Below, one piece after another: positions 25,535-37,532 of a stretch of 64,000 bases of DNA. Under the pieces are notes generated by a model that worked only from the letters and a program-made list of their open reading frames with translations, did not search any database and was not told the DNA's origin. The stretch's first letter is position 1. The number at the start of each line of letters is the position of its first letter. The position numbers and the translations under genes were made by a program. Origin of the DNA: Danio rerio (Eukaryota; Chordata; Actinopteri; Cypriniformes; Danionidae); the NCBI RefSeq assembly GCF_049306965.1, contig NC_133183.1, positions 21,331,001 through 21,395,000 on the forward strand. The letters run 5' to 3'.

Positions 25535-26650
25535 GGCTCTAATCCAGTTTACCAACCTTCACATAGATGAAGACAACCGGTGCAGGTGTCCAAGTCTAAG
25601 TCTTTCTTGCTTTAGATGCGTTTATTTAGCACCAAGCCAAAGTCCATCCACCTCAGGTCCATCATTTTCTCCAATTTAATATAGAAATATTAAATGTGGC
25701 CAGAGTACATTCAGTAACAACCACAACATTTGAATACATTGACAGGTCTAGCTCAATTACCTCACAGTTCCTGTTCTTATCTAAACGTCTCACTTGGATG
25801 AATGCAGCTCTGATGCATTTCTGAGATGTTTTCCGTGTCTTTATCAAACTGACTAGAAAAAGACGAGCTATAAAATCTTGTTTTCCTTCTTTTTGTTAAG
25901 CGCTGACCCAGTCAGCTGCTGTTTTCACACATTACTGTCACCTTGATAACACGTTGGCACCCATGTGACCTAATCTCTAACGAGAATTACCTATAAAACA
26001 ACAGCAACCAAAGGGCATCACTGTGGATCCCCAGCAGAGACGGGCTCGAGAGGAGCTCCGGATGGGGCCATGGAAAGAGATGCTCTGCCTCTAATAGCAA
26101 CCATCACGAGGTGCCACGATCAGCAGTGTACATCCCCAGAAGGAAGCGGATAAAAACTATCGTATAGATTCCACTACAACAGATTTAAACAGTTAGACAG
26201 TACACGAGTCCCAATGCCATCTTCTTGATAGCTCAAACTATATATATATATAAAAACGACGCAGCGTTATATAGGTTAAAAATAGCCAGCAAAATGTTGT
26301 TGTCGAGAAGATTTGATGAATCAAAGCATTCATTCACCCTCCACGCTTTGTTGTTTAGCTCACCGGCTAACCCTCCGATGACAGCTCGCCACTAACGTTA
26401 CTGGACATTTGTTATTGAGGCAGAAACGCTGCTTTAACTAGTGGAAAGCCCAGCTTAAATCTGTTCTTCTGTCGTCCATTGTTGACTAGAATATCCGTTC
26501 AGCTCCCAGACTCTGATTAATTTAAGATATCCAGCGTATGAGAGTTTTTATGTCAGGTGTAATACAAAGGGCCAGAGTTCTCTCTCTCAGTCGCCCAGTG
26601 AATGATGAGCACTCTTCTTACGACAGATCATAAGCAGACGTCAACATCCG
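25535..26650 (-). promoter_or_regulatory. edem3: edem3 5' flank and probable promoter
   Basis: This lies upstream of the edem3 start. A less AT-rich block with CpGs (about 26040-26120 and 26590-26690, including CATCCGCATCCGGGTAGCCC) is the most promoter-like part. The true start site and any 5'UTR intron cannot be fixed from sequence alone. Confidence 0.4.
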
Positions 26651-26745
26651 CATCCGGGTAGCCCGAGAACACGCCCCGTCAGCACCGTCAAAGATGTCTT
26701 GCAGAAACTACATTTCCCAACATGCCTCACAAACAAGCTTTAAGC

Positions 26746-26747
<2 letters not shown>

Positions 26748-26814
<67 letters not shown>
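26748..26814. repeat. (AAT)n microsatellite
   Basis: About 22 uninterrupted AAT units just upstream of edem3. Confidence 0.95.
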
Positions 26815-26815
<1 letters not shown>

Positions 26816-27109
26816 TAATTTACATTCTTTAGCACACAGTCTGAAGTTATTTTAGTAATTATTTTTAAAGGTGTGATTTTAGAAGAATAAATGTTATTTT
26901 ATTTACGTGATTTTTATAATGTACATTTTTATATGTGATGAATTCATGTATTTAGTTTAATGATCAATTGTAAACAACGTGTTAAAATTTTGTGAACTGT
27001 GGAGTGTCATCAGGATATGTAAAACACCATCTATGAAATTAGCATTACAAATGAGAAAATTCAAACTCTACTCTCTATTACTGTAATTAGAACATATTTT
27101 CAAACACAT

Positions 27110-27130
27110 CATTATTATTATTAATATTAA

Positions 27131-27182
<52 letters not shown>

Positions 27183-27309
27183 GTTGTTTCCCAGAGATGG
27201 GTTGCGGCTGGAAGGGCATCCGCTGCATAAAAACTTGCTGGATAAGTTGGCAGTTCATTCCGCTGTGGTGACCCCGGATTAATAAAGGGACTAAGCCAAC
27301 AAAAAATGA

Positions 27310-27356
<47 letters not shown>
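27110..27356 (+). mobile_element. Truncated DANA SINE (27184-27310) inside (ATT)n arrays
   Basis: The SINE 3' half reads TTTCCCAGAGATGGGTTGCG, AAGGGCATCCGCTGCATAAA, CTGGATAAGTTGGCAGTTC and GGATTAATAAAGGGACTAAG. (ATT)n arrays flank it on both sides (27110-27183 and 27311-27356). The right array probably grew from the SINE tail. Confidence 0.8.
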
Positions 27357-27735
27357 TTTTATTGCTACTACAAAGCATTTGCCAGATTATTAAATGTTGA
27401 TAAATAAATATATACTAAATTATTTGAATAATATAAACTATAAAATTATGTCATATAAACATTTGACATTTTTCTAAGTGTATTAAATGTAAATAAATAT
27501 TTTAATTATACAAAATAAACAAAAAAAATATGTAATATTAAAAAATGTTTAGTTTTTCAGCAATTCAGAAGTTTATTTTAAACATTATCCTTTTAAACTT
27601 TTTATTCATCATTTAGTATCTCAATTATGTTAAAATAAGTGCATGAGATAAAACAATAGGACAGACAGACCCTGAAAAATCCAATAAAATGAGGATTGAT
27701 GACATCATTCCAAAGAATATTTGGAAGTGCATGGT

Positions 27736-27890
27736 AAAAAAGTACAAGTAACTATTAAAAAAGTAAGTATGAGCTTTTTTATTTATTTTCTAAGTTTTTA
27801 TTACATTATATCAAATTATATTATACATATTTTTTTTATATATATATAAAAGCTCATACTTACTTTTTTAATAGTTACTTGTACTTTTTT
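27736..27890. repeat. Perfect 43-bp inverted repeat with 69-nt loop
   Basis: The arm at 27736-27778 (AAAAAAGTACAAGTAACTAT...GTATGAGCTTTT) is the exact reverse complement of 27848-27890. The AT-rich loop is 27779-27847. It lies between the edem3 and npl promoters. It may be a young palindromic MITE or a hairpin. Confidence 0.9.
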
Positions 27891-28049
27891 GCTGGGAAAT
27901 ATGGGAAATAATTTAATAAGCTCATACTTAACATTACAGATAAATCAATTCACCCACTTTCAATGGTAAATTTTTTCAGGTGAAATATAATTTTAACTGA
28001 ATATCACTTGAGGAAAAGTTAAGCAACGTTAGAGGTTTTTGTTGACGCA

Positions 28050-28192
28050 GCAACAAGTTTTGCGTGCGTACGCTTCCTCTCTCGCGTGCATCACATGATT
28101 GCCCCGTGCAGTGACGTCAAACACAAACAAGTACAGTTCAATGTTCAGTGCGCTGAGAGAGACAAGAGAATAATACTGACCGTGAGAGGAAG
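28050..28192 (+). promoter_or_regulatory. npl: npl promoter and non-coding first exon
   Basis: A CpG-containing block holds a perfect palindromic CRE, TGACGTCA (28112-28119), and an M-box-like TCACATGA (28091-28098). The first exon ends at 28192 with donor AG|GTGAGC and contains no start codon that stays open. The second exon begins after TGTGCAG at 28389, two bases before the npl AUG. The transcription start is inferred to lie between about 28100 and 28150. Confidence 0.6.
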
Positions 28193-28390
28193 GTGAGCGA
28201 CAGGCTTTCATATATTTACAGAATTCAAATCAACTGGTTGGTCAAGTTTAATGATCATTCGTCCATAAATAATGACTTTTTAGAGCTATGTAAAATGTGT
28301 TTGCCTAAACAGATTGTGTGGAATGTAGCCGCTGTGGAGCTGATGATCAGTAGATTTGTGTAACGTTAATTGCTGCTTTTGTGTGCAGAA

Positions 28391-31300
28391 ATGTCTCAAC
28401 GCTTCAAAAAACTCACAGGGCTCGTGGCAGCTACATTCACTCCACTCACTGCAGAAGGGTGAAATACTGTAGTTACTCACAAAAATGCTTTACAGAATCA
28501 TGCCTCTGTGGTTTGATCATTGTTCTTCAACTTCTCAGGGAGATCAACCTGTCTGTAATTGCAGCGTACGTCGATTACCTAATAGAGAAACAGAATGTCA
28601 AGAGTGTGTTTGGTAAGTCGATTGTTTTAAGGACTAAGGGTTTCGTTTTGCTGGTTAGTAGTCTAAATCAGCTTTTTTTTTTCTTTTTCTTTTTTTTGTA
28701 GTTAATGGCACAACAGGTGAAGGCTGTTCTCTGACTGTAGACGAAAGGAAGCAGCTTGCTGCAGCTTGGTGCCAACATGGAAAGGGCAAGTGAGTTAAAG
28801 CACATTTATGGTGTTTATTCAGCTGTGAAAAATGATCATGCCACAGGGATTGTAAAAATATTTGAATTGTAACAGAATATCGCCAAAAGAACACTTGAAA
28901 TACATTTACTTTGGTAATTACAATTCATTTGAATGTAATTACATGCAACTAACCTTAAGCAGAACCTGTATTCTAACCTAAAACCACACGCAAGTATTAC
29001 AAGTATTAAACTACTAAGTAGTTAAATTAATAGTTACACTGTAACAAATACACCTTAAAATAAAGGGTAACCTAAAACTGTAATGCGAAATATTATTTCA
29101 GTTTAAAAGCTTTCTAACAGAATATTTTTCAAAATATAATTTATTTATTAGATGCAATGCTGAATTTTCAGCATAATTACTTTAGACTTCAGTGTCACAT
29201 GATTCAGATTTGCTGCTCAAGAAAAAATTCTGATTAATATTAATGTTGAAAACATTTGTTCTGCTTTATTTTTTGTGGCACTGGTGCAGTGGGTAGCACG
29301 ATCGCCTCACAGCAAGAAGGTCCCTGGCTTGAGCCTCAGCTGGCTCAGTTGGCATTTCTGTGTGGTCCAAAAACATGTGGTCTAGGTGTATTGGGTATGC
29401 TAAAATTGACCTTAATGTATGTGTGTGAATGAGAGTGCATGGATGTTTCCCAGTAATGGGTTGCAGCTGGAAGGGCATCCGCTGCGTAAAACATATGCTG
29501 GATAAGTTGGCGGTTCATTCTGCTGTGGAAAGAGAATGAATGAATAAATAAATACATTAATAAATGCAAAGGTATTTATAATAATATTTCTATATATAAT
29601 ATCATGAATGTGATTTATTTTTCATTTAAAGAACTATAAAAATTGATATGTAAAATTTATTTAAAAAATTAGATCTCCGTTTTATTTTGCAAAAACTATT
29701 TTTATATTCTTTCCACCACATTTCTAATTTCCAGCAATTGTTCTTCTGATATGCAATACTGTCAAATCAATTGTATACAAAGTGTTTATGTTTTATTGTA
29801 ATCGTTTAAGATACATAATGCTGGGGAATTAACTATGCAACTAGATTAGAAGAAACAAGAAGAAGCAAATCTTTAAATCTGCTTTGTTTTAGAGTTGCTT
29901 CAGGATGTTTCTGGCAAAGCTAACAAAATTCTCTTGTGGTACTAGTAAACCTATATGTATTAGTACAACATCCTGTGATCATGATTATTTGCCTCTTTGT
30001 GACGAAATGCTTGTTGTTTTCCTCAGCTATAAATGAAATAAATTAAAAATAATAAAAATAATAATTCAAATATATATATAAAAGTGTCTTCTAAACAGAT
30101 AAATGTCACAAATCCAAAATTGTTCATAGCTGAAGAAAAACATCAGCATTTCTTTATTTTTCTTTATTTTTCTCATAAACATTGTTTAATTTTTTATACT
30201 GTGCATGTGTGTGTGTGTTCAGGCTTGAGCAAGTGATTGTCCATGTTGGCTGCATGAGTATAAAAGACTCTCAAGAACTGGTGAGCACACTGCTTCACAT
30301 CCTCTTATGATTTACATGCATTATTAGCATTTTTTCTTTTGTAATGTGATTTTTCCACCCCCACAAACATCTTTCCTTCGATTTATTGTCCATTTGTGTT
30401 TCAGCATGTACAGACAAACAGGTAGTTTCCCCCTCGTGACTGTTTTTAAAAATGCTGATTGGATGTTTTTTGCTTTCCTTCAGGCTCGGCATGCAGCCAG
30501 TATAGGGGCTGATGGCATATCAGTAATATCTCCATCCTATTTTAAACCCATCAATGCAGGTTTTTAACTCTTTTTGTTGTTGTTTTTGTTAAAAATAGTT
30601 GCAGCTGCTCTTTTTTTTTATATACACTACCAGTCAAAAATCATTTAATGTTTTATAATAAGCTTATTTCTCTTACAAAGGCTGCATTTATTTGATAGAA
30701 AATACATTTAAAAATGTGAAATTGAGAAATATTATTCCATTATTGAATAAATATAATTTTATTGCATGTAATTCCAAATCTCATTAATTCTTACAGTTTA
30801 AAGCTGAATTTTAAGCATGATTAATCTTCAGGGTCACATAATCCTTTAAATATTATCATGATCTGCTTAAAAAGAAATAACTATTATTGTTGTTGTTGTT
30901 GTTTTAGTTTGGGAAACTGATACAATACTATTCAGAAGTACCTTTAAAACTGTATTCACTTTTATTCATCACAATAAATATATAATGTTTAAAAGATATC
31001 AATCCTGTTATTTTTAGTGTTATCTTTTATCATAGAATCCTAAAAGTAAAATGTGTCATAGTTTCAACAATAACATGAATCAAGGCTAGGGCTGCATGAA
31101 ATTGGAAAAATCTGACATTGAGATATTTTGTTTTGCTGCAATGTATATTGCGATATGAATATAATTTCACCACAAGGCTATTTGGAAAGATTTAATTGTC
31201 TTTTTATAAGCAGTGCATTTGCATAAATTACAATAAATTATAACAAATACAATGCAACAGAGCAAATATAAAAGTGAAAAACAGTGCTTTCTGCAAAATC

Positions 31301-34300
31301 TTAACATTATTCAGGTACAGAAATTGAACAAGCAAGCATAAAATAACATGGTCATCATTGTATAAATTATCATTTATTTTTCTTTTAATCTTTAATCAAA
31401 AAAAAAAAAAAACAATCCTGCGATGTAACTGTTGCGGACACAGACAACAATTGTCAAAGGATATATTGTGCAGCCCTAATAAAGATGAAACAAAATTAGC
31501 ACTGATATTTGTAAGATAAATTGATTTTGTACCAATAACAACTGATCATAATAGAACAGCAAATTCATCTCATATCATAATGATTTCTGAAGTATCATGT
31601 GGCACTGAAGACTGGAGTGATGAAGAATTAAGTCTTAAATCACAGAATTAAATCACAGGAATGAATTACATTTGAAAATGTATTCAATAAGAAAACAGTG
31701 CTTTGAATTGTTATAATATTTCACAATTTAAGAGTTTGTATTGTGTATTTCATCAAATAAAAGCAGCCTTGGTTAGCAGTATTGGCTTCTTTTGAAACAT
31801 TAAAAAGATCCTTTGACTGGTAGTGTATATATAATTGCCATCAAAAAGCTTTGCTCTTTTCACAGACGCATTGAGGTTGTTCATAAAGGAAGTGAGTGCC
31901 TCTGCTCCAGATCTTCCTATGTATTATTATCATCTTCCAGGCATGACCGGTGTTGCATGTAAGCGCTAACATTACTGGCAGCCAAAAACCTTACATTGCC
32001 GTAAATTCTTCAGAATTGCACATTACACCATGACTCATTGACCTTCTGTGAATTTTTTGTTACTGTTGTTTTTAGTAGAGGCAGCTGATGTGCTGAATGG
32101 AATCGAGAGGGAGATTCCATCATTTCAGGGAGTGAAATACAGCGGGACGGATCTGAGGGATCTCGGACAGTGTGTTTGTTACAGTCAGTCGCGTGACTGG
32201 TCTGTCCTGTATGGAGTAGATGAGGTAAGGATTTCTCTCACTGCATTTGTCCTGTTCTTGTTATAATTTAAGGCTTTAATTGATTTAAATTTTCAAATTT
32301 GCTCATCAAGAAACACATGCTGCTGCTTTATTTTTTACTACATAAAATTAGAATAGAATTTAATAAATAAATAAATAAAATGTATCTATGATAATATTTT
32401 TAATAATAATAATAATGTGAATGTGATTGTCTCGTTTTTGTCATAATTTAAGGTTTTAATTGTATGTTTTTTCTGACTTGTATGTTTTTTCTTTCTATTG
32501 TAGCAGCTCTTGGGTGCTTTGGTGCTTGGTGTTCACGGAGCAGTGGGGAGGTGAGTGCCAACATGGCATCTTATCACTGATTTTCTGGCCTCAGTTGTCA
32601 TGAATTCATGACCTTTGGCTGTTTTATCTGCTATGGCTATGTTGTAGTTATGCTTAATGGCAGGAGAGTTACCTTAATGTCCTTTTAAAACTGCCAGAGC
32701 ACTGTGTAAAGGTTATGAATTGGCATTATTATTATTTTTTTTAAAACAGGTATCTTGTGACACGAGTTTGTTTTTCAGCAATATTGGATTATAATTGATT
32801 ACTTGTTATATAATCAGATTTTAAAAATACAATAATTGTAGCTACATTATTTAATTTAAGAATCATTTTAATGGATTATTAGATGATTACTAATTATTCA
32901 CTTCAATGGCAGTAAATTTATATTTTTTACAATTTCATTCATTTATTCACTTTCTTTTTGGCTTAGTCTATTTATTAATCAGGGATCACCAGAGTAGAAT
33001 GAACCGCCAACTTATCCAGCAATTGTTTATGCAGTGGATGCCCTTCCAGCTACAACCCATCACTAGAAAACATCCATTCATTCATTTATTCATTCATTTA
33101 TTCGTTTTATTTTCGGCTTAGTCCCTTTATTAATCAGGGGTCACCACAGCAGAATGAATTGCCAGCTTATTCTGTATGTTTTAAGCAGCAGATGCCCTTC
33201 CAGCTGTAGCCCATTACAGGGAAACATGCACACACACTCATTCACACACATACACTACGGACAATTTAGCCTACCAGATTCGCCTATACCACTATCACTA
33301 TGTCTTTTTTTTAAGATTTATTTTTGGCCTTTTTTGCCTTTATTAAGTGAATAGGACAGTATTTCAGGAAGCAAAGTGGGAGAGAGAGTGGGGTGGGTAC
33401 TGGAAATGTCCTCAAGCCGGGATTCGAACTCAGGATGCCCTGAAGTGCTGCTGCACCACTAAGCTATTACGCCGACGCCGCATGTCTTTGGACTTGTTGG
33501 GGAAACCGAAGCACCTGGAGGAAACCCACGTGAATTCAGGGAGAACATGTAAACCCCACACAGAAACGCCAACCGAGGCTCGAACCCAATTCGAAGACAA
33601 CAGCACTACCCACTGCACCACCGTGCCGCCCATGTTTAGATAGTATTGATTTAAAGCATGTGAAAACAATAATATCATAACAATAATAATATTCCCATAA
33701 ACACATTCAAAAACAAAGGTCTGTAAAGCAGAAAGTAGGCTATTTACATTAATGGATAACCTTTTCTGATTTTCATCTTGTAATTTTTGTAATCACTAAC
33801 AGAAAACTAGGGCTTCACAACATATTGAAAAACAATCCTTATTGTGAAAATAATAAATGCAATAACAATAATCAGAGTCATATATTACATTTATTTGATG
33901 TACCAGGCCTTTGTGTTGCATCATATATATTTTTTTCATCATCCAAATTTAAGCAATCAGAGTTTTACTATGTTTATTCACGCCTCCCCAGTAAATACTG
34001 TTTTGCTGTTGGCTAGACCGGACCCAAAGGTGAAACTAGTACAAAGAGCTGGTGCACATTCAAGCCCAAACCAATGCACGTTTTAATATGGTTGTGCAAC
34101 TTAGTTTGAGATATGTTTTTTCTTGTTTGGTGGGTGGGACTAAAATGTCAGCCTAATTGGTATAAACCACGAAGAGACATCTCGCACAGTGGGTTCATTC
34201 AAGTAAAGTCTTTTATTTTGGAACGCAAGGACAGTGACTGTAACATTGAGGGTATTTTGCAGTATTAAACACATATTTAGACCGATTTCTTTAGGCTCCG

Positions 34301-37300
34301 AAAATGATTTAAATGGAATATGAAGAATGGCCTTCTCAGCTGCTGTAATTTCAACTCCTCTGTCATCAGAACAGGGTGTTCTACCATTTGCACTTAAAAA
34401 CATGTTTGTGATCTTTTGTCAAGGCTGAGCACAGCCCTGAAAATAAACACTAATGGTGGTAGTAGAGATGAGTGAGGAAAAAGACAGCAGCAAACAAGAA
34501 TCAGAAATTTTCAGTTTTTCAGTCATTCATGGTATTTTAAAGTCTAAATGTTTACACATTTTGTTTGTCGACAGTTTATCCTGAATTAGATTAAACCGGG
34601 TTGTGTGCAAACGTTTAGACTTTAAAATACCAGGAATGACTAAAAACCTTAAGAATTCTGATTCTTATTTTACATTTACATTTACATTTAGTCATTTAGC
34701 AGACTCTTTTATCCAAAGCGACTTACAAATGAGGACAAGGAAGCAATTTACACAACTATAAGAGCAACAATGAATAAGTGCTGTAGGCAAGTCTCAGGTG
34801 TGTAAAGTGTAAGAAGCAAAGCATTAGTAATGTAAGTTTTATTTTTTATTTTTTTTTGTGAGTACAGTTAGCGGTGGAGCCAGAGAGGCAATTGCAGATT
34901 AGGAAGGAAAGTGGAGATTAAATAGTTGAGTTTTAGTCAACTAAAACAACAAACAATTGTGTTGCTTTTTGTAGGAAACATAATTTTCCAAAGAAGCTGC
35001 TCAATTGTTTTTAAAGTACAAGTTAAAAGCATAATTACATCTGAAAAATATCTATCACCTCTTTAGTTCATTTGTTCATTATGCAAATAAAATATTATAA
35101 AAACTGGCTAATAAACGGCATTTCTCTTGCTATAACAAAATCTAAACAACATTGCATATCTCATATTTTGTCAGCATTCTGCTGCCCTATAAACAACAGT
35201 TAAGCAAAATAGAAATCTGTATGTGATGTAAAAAGATTACATTATCTAAAATGAGTTGTCCAGTAGATAAGTAGTTCAGTGTTATTGACTTGTCATCATT
35301 TCATCAACATTCCTCAATTTTAAATAATTAATGAACTTCATTTTCGTACAGTTTGTAAGTTTTACCCAAAAATTAATTTTTAAATGTTGTTTTTTGTTTT
35401 GAAAACTATAAATATCTAAACAACAAAATGAGGAAATTCATGAAATATTTCAATATTGTTATGGAAAAAATATAAATGCATTTTTATATGTCCACCACAC
35501 TCTCTCTCACCAGTTTCATTTGCATCAAAACCAGAATTTTTTTTCTCCTAACAAGCAACAATGTCAAATTATTTGAAGTTTAACATTCTCAGTGTTTCTT
35601 GCTATGATAATAGCATTGTAATCAACAATACAAAGGATTTGAATTATATTTTTCTACTAAAAGGGATTTGGATGTCTTTTTTCTGCTGTTTATGTTTTAA
35701 AAAATGATTGCTTAAGAAAGAAATTGCATAAATGCCTGCTGTCAAGCTTTAAAACCTTATCCATAATGCACTGCTAAATATCATACAACTCTATATTTTC
35801 CAGCACATATAACTACCTCGGACACATAGTGAACCAGATGCTTTCTGCTTTTAATAACGGCAACCACACGCAGACCAGAGCCCTGCAGGTACAGTACAGC
35901 AATCGTCCCGTTACACTATTAGTGCAATTCTCAAGTAGAAATTTATTTGATGAATATTTAACGAACCACTATTATTTTAGCTACAACAATTAACGATATG
36001 CAACTCTGTTTACAGTTTGGATTTATGGAAGTCATCACATTTGCCAGGACTCTTGGTAAGTTGATCAGCTTGCCACGTTTATTTCAGATGTTTTTAAAGA
36101 TTTTTAATAAAATGTCTTTAATGACCAAATTATAGTGATATTGATGAAATGTCAGTGCATTTTTAAAAAAAATGTTGATTGTTTATTCCTTTAATACATG
36201 AGTTTATGTAAATCTTTTTTTTTTCTCAATGATTTCTTTACAAAAATCCTACTGTGTGCCATGTTGTTTACCTGCAACTATAAACAATGTAGAAATATGT
36301 CATCAAATGTCATTTTATTTGGGATTCGTGCATTTGAATTTGCGGACAAAATAAAGCTAAGTTATCAGCCGATGTTGTCTTCTTGTTCACATAATCTTTA
36401 GAAATCTTTTTAATATTGGTGCTTAAAGTTCAGTGCATGGAAATGGCCATACTGTGAGCCTCAAACACCATTGCTCCTTGTGTAAATTGCACAAGTTTAA
36501 AACCCTGCCGGAAAAACAGGCATACCAGAACATACTACAGACTGTTACATTGCTCACCGGTCGATTCATAACATTAGGGCTAGGCAGCCAGATTTGCATG
36601 AGCAGCCCCATCATCAGGAGATCAGCAGGCAAAACAGACGCTGATAAATTACACATGGGACCATTATTTTGCACACCCCAGGCTGGGATTTTGCAATGAT
36701 CAGTTTTCTTTCTATTTTTAAGTTTATCAAAGTTTACAATAAACTTACTATGTATGTGGCAGATCAGATCTCAGTAATATTTAACACCTTTCCAAATATG
36801 GTCAATAAGGACCGTCTGATTCTAGGGGCATTTTATGGAATAATACTGGATATGAGCATATAAAACTAGATCATTTTTAAACTGACCTAAGGCACGAATA
36901 AGAGTCAGAATTATTAGCCCTTCTGTTACATTTTAATTTTTTATATATATTTTTTCCAAAGTTCAATTTAAAGGATATTTTCAACAGATTTCTAAATATA
37001 ATAGTTTTAACAACTAATTTCTAATAACCAATTTCTTTTATCTTTGCCATGATGACCGTACAAATGGTAAAAAAAAAAAAACATTTAAAACAGTTTTTAT
37101 TCTAGCTGTAATAAAACAAATTACAGTTTTCCCAAAAGAAAAAGACTGGGGAAAATTCCCTAATCCATTAAATATCCCTTGAAACATATTTGAAACAGAA
37201 TAAATGTTGCACAGTAGGGCTAAAGTAAAGACACGCATTTAATTGAATTATAAGTCATTTTACAACATATTACATGTATTTTGTGCATCCTAACTAATTC

Positions 37301-37532
37301 AAATATTTGATTATTTACAAAAAAACAGTATAAATAAAAATAACTTTGGATGAAATAAAATGTTTTTAATGATTGTTTTTCTGCAGGTTTTGATGTGTCT
37401 GTGAATAAGCAGGTGATGAGTGAAGTATCAGGGTTACCAATGGGTCCTCCTCGACTTCCATTACTGCCATGTCCTGTCTCAAAAGCCCAAGCTATAGCAC
37501 AGAAAATCCACAACTTCACTCAGGGACTTTAA
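28391..37532 (+). CDS. npl: npl, N-acetylneuraminate pyruvate lyase
   Basis: This cytosolic aldolase cleaves N-acetylneuraminic acid (sialic acid) to N-acetylmannosamine and pyruvate. It belongs to the DapA/NanA Schiff-base family with a (beta/alpha)8 barrel. Coding exons: 28391-28458, 28539-28612, 28702-28789, 30223-30280, 30484-30559, 31866-31958, 32076-32224, 32504-32550, 35804-35888, 36016-36055, 37387-37532. They join in frame to 307 residues (human 320). Key residues sit at the human positions: the pyruvate-binding GTTGEG with Thr51/Thr52, catalytic Tyr143 in YYYHLPG, and Schiff-base Lys173 in [21 protein letters not shown] and [12 protein letters not shown] are also typical. The C-terminus is shorter than in human and ends FTQGL. 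The start is the first AUG of the second exon. The product is probably enzymatically active. Confidence 0.96.
29075..29547 (+). mobile_element. DANA SINE (29275-29547) beside an older repeat fragment
   Basis: In npl intron 3 of the coding region, a DANA copy runs from the tRNA-like GTGCAGTGGGTAGCACGATC through CTCACAGCAAGAAGGTCCC to CTGGATAAGTTGGCGGTTC and a GAATGAATGAAT tail. The middle part (the CATGTTCTCCCC region) is deleted. Sequence at 29075-29274, with TTTCAGCATAATTACTTTAG and CAGTGTCACATGATTCAGA, resembles the interior of the element at 30623-31827. Confidence 0.75.
30623..31827. mobile_element. DNA element with TACACTACCAGTCAAA ends, npl intron
   Basis: Left end TACACTACCAGTCAAAAATC; right end on the other strand TACACTACCAGTCAAAGGAT. 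The interior is non-coding. A second element is inserted at 31087-31478. Partial relatives are at 29075-29274 and 53340-53627. Confidence 0.7.
31087..31478. mobile_element. Non-autonomous hAT nested in the 30623-31827 element
   Basis: The ends TAGGGCTGCATGAAATTGG and, inverted, TAGGGCTGCACAATATATCC are typical of hAT elements. The interior has GCAATGTATATTGCGATATG. The flanking 8-mers ATCAAGGC and ATAAAGAT match only in part, as expected for an old insertion. Confidence 0.7.
32936..33073 (-). mobile_element. Truncated DANA SINE
   Basis: A reversed 3' half with GGCTTAGTCTATTTATTAAT, ATGCCCTTCCAGCTACAACC and CACTAGAAAACATCC. It abuts a second DANA copy in the same orientation. It lies in npl between the exons at 32550 and 35804. 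Confidence 0.8.
33076..33630 (-). mobile_element. DANA SINE split by a second SINE
   Basis: A reversed DANA copy occupies 33076-33307 and 33482-33630. It runs from its ATTCATTC tail through GTCCCTTTATTAATCAGGGG and ACGGACAATTTAGCC, then from CATGTCTTTGGACTTG to the tRNA-like end GCACCACCGTGCCGCC. A separate tRNA-type SINE interrupts it. Confidence 0.85.
33308..33481 (-). mobile_element. tRNA-derived SINE nested in a DANA SINE
   Basis: On the minus strand it shows an A box TAGCTTAGTGGT and a B box AGTTCGAATCC, the internal RNA polymerase III promoter of tRNA-derived SINEs. An A-rich 3' end appears as the plus-strand poly-T at 33305-33312. The 8-bp duplication ATGTCTTT flanks it at 33300-33307 and 33482-33489. 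Confidence 0.85.
33631..35803. other. npl intron sequence with several minor repeats
   Basis: One hAT-like end, TAGGGCTTCACAACATATTG, is at 33809. A minus-strand 87-codon frame (34140-34403) is unidentified. A palindromic MITE is at 34512-34648. At 34662-34740 is a teleost-wide repeat end with TTTACATTTAGTCATTTAGC and CCAAAGCGACTTACAAATGA. The remainder to 35803 is AT-rich without recognised features. Confidence 0.5.
34512..34648. mobile_element. Palindromic MITE with about 45-bp arms, npl intron
   Basis: CATGGTATTTTAAAGTCTAA at the left is answered by TTAGACTTTAAAATACCAGG at the right. Nearly the whole element folds back on itself, leaving a loop of about 45 nt. Confidence 0.75.
36056..37386. 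other. Last npl intron
   Basis: It contains a comparatively GC-rich open block at 36433-36699 (plus) without a recognised domain. A fragment of the family seen at 1-368 lies at 36896-37160, including GAGTCAGAATTATTAGCCC and TATCTTTGCCATGATGACC. The rest is AT-rich. Confidence 0.5.

Noticed and set aside
26748-27356. CRISPR-like regular repeats
   Set aside because: These are simple AAT/ATT microsatellites flanking a SINE in a vertebrate genome. There are no spacers.
33440-33481. tRNA gene on the minus strand
   Set aside because: A and B boxes are present, but no cloverleaf closes. The sequence continues into an A-tailed SINE with a target duplication.
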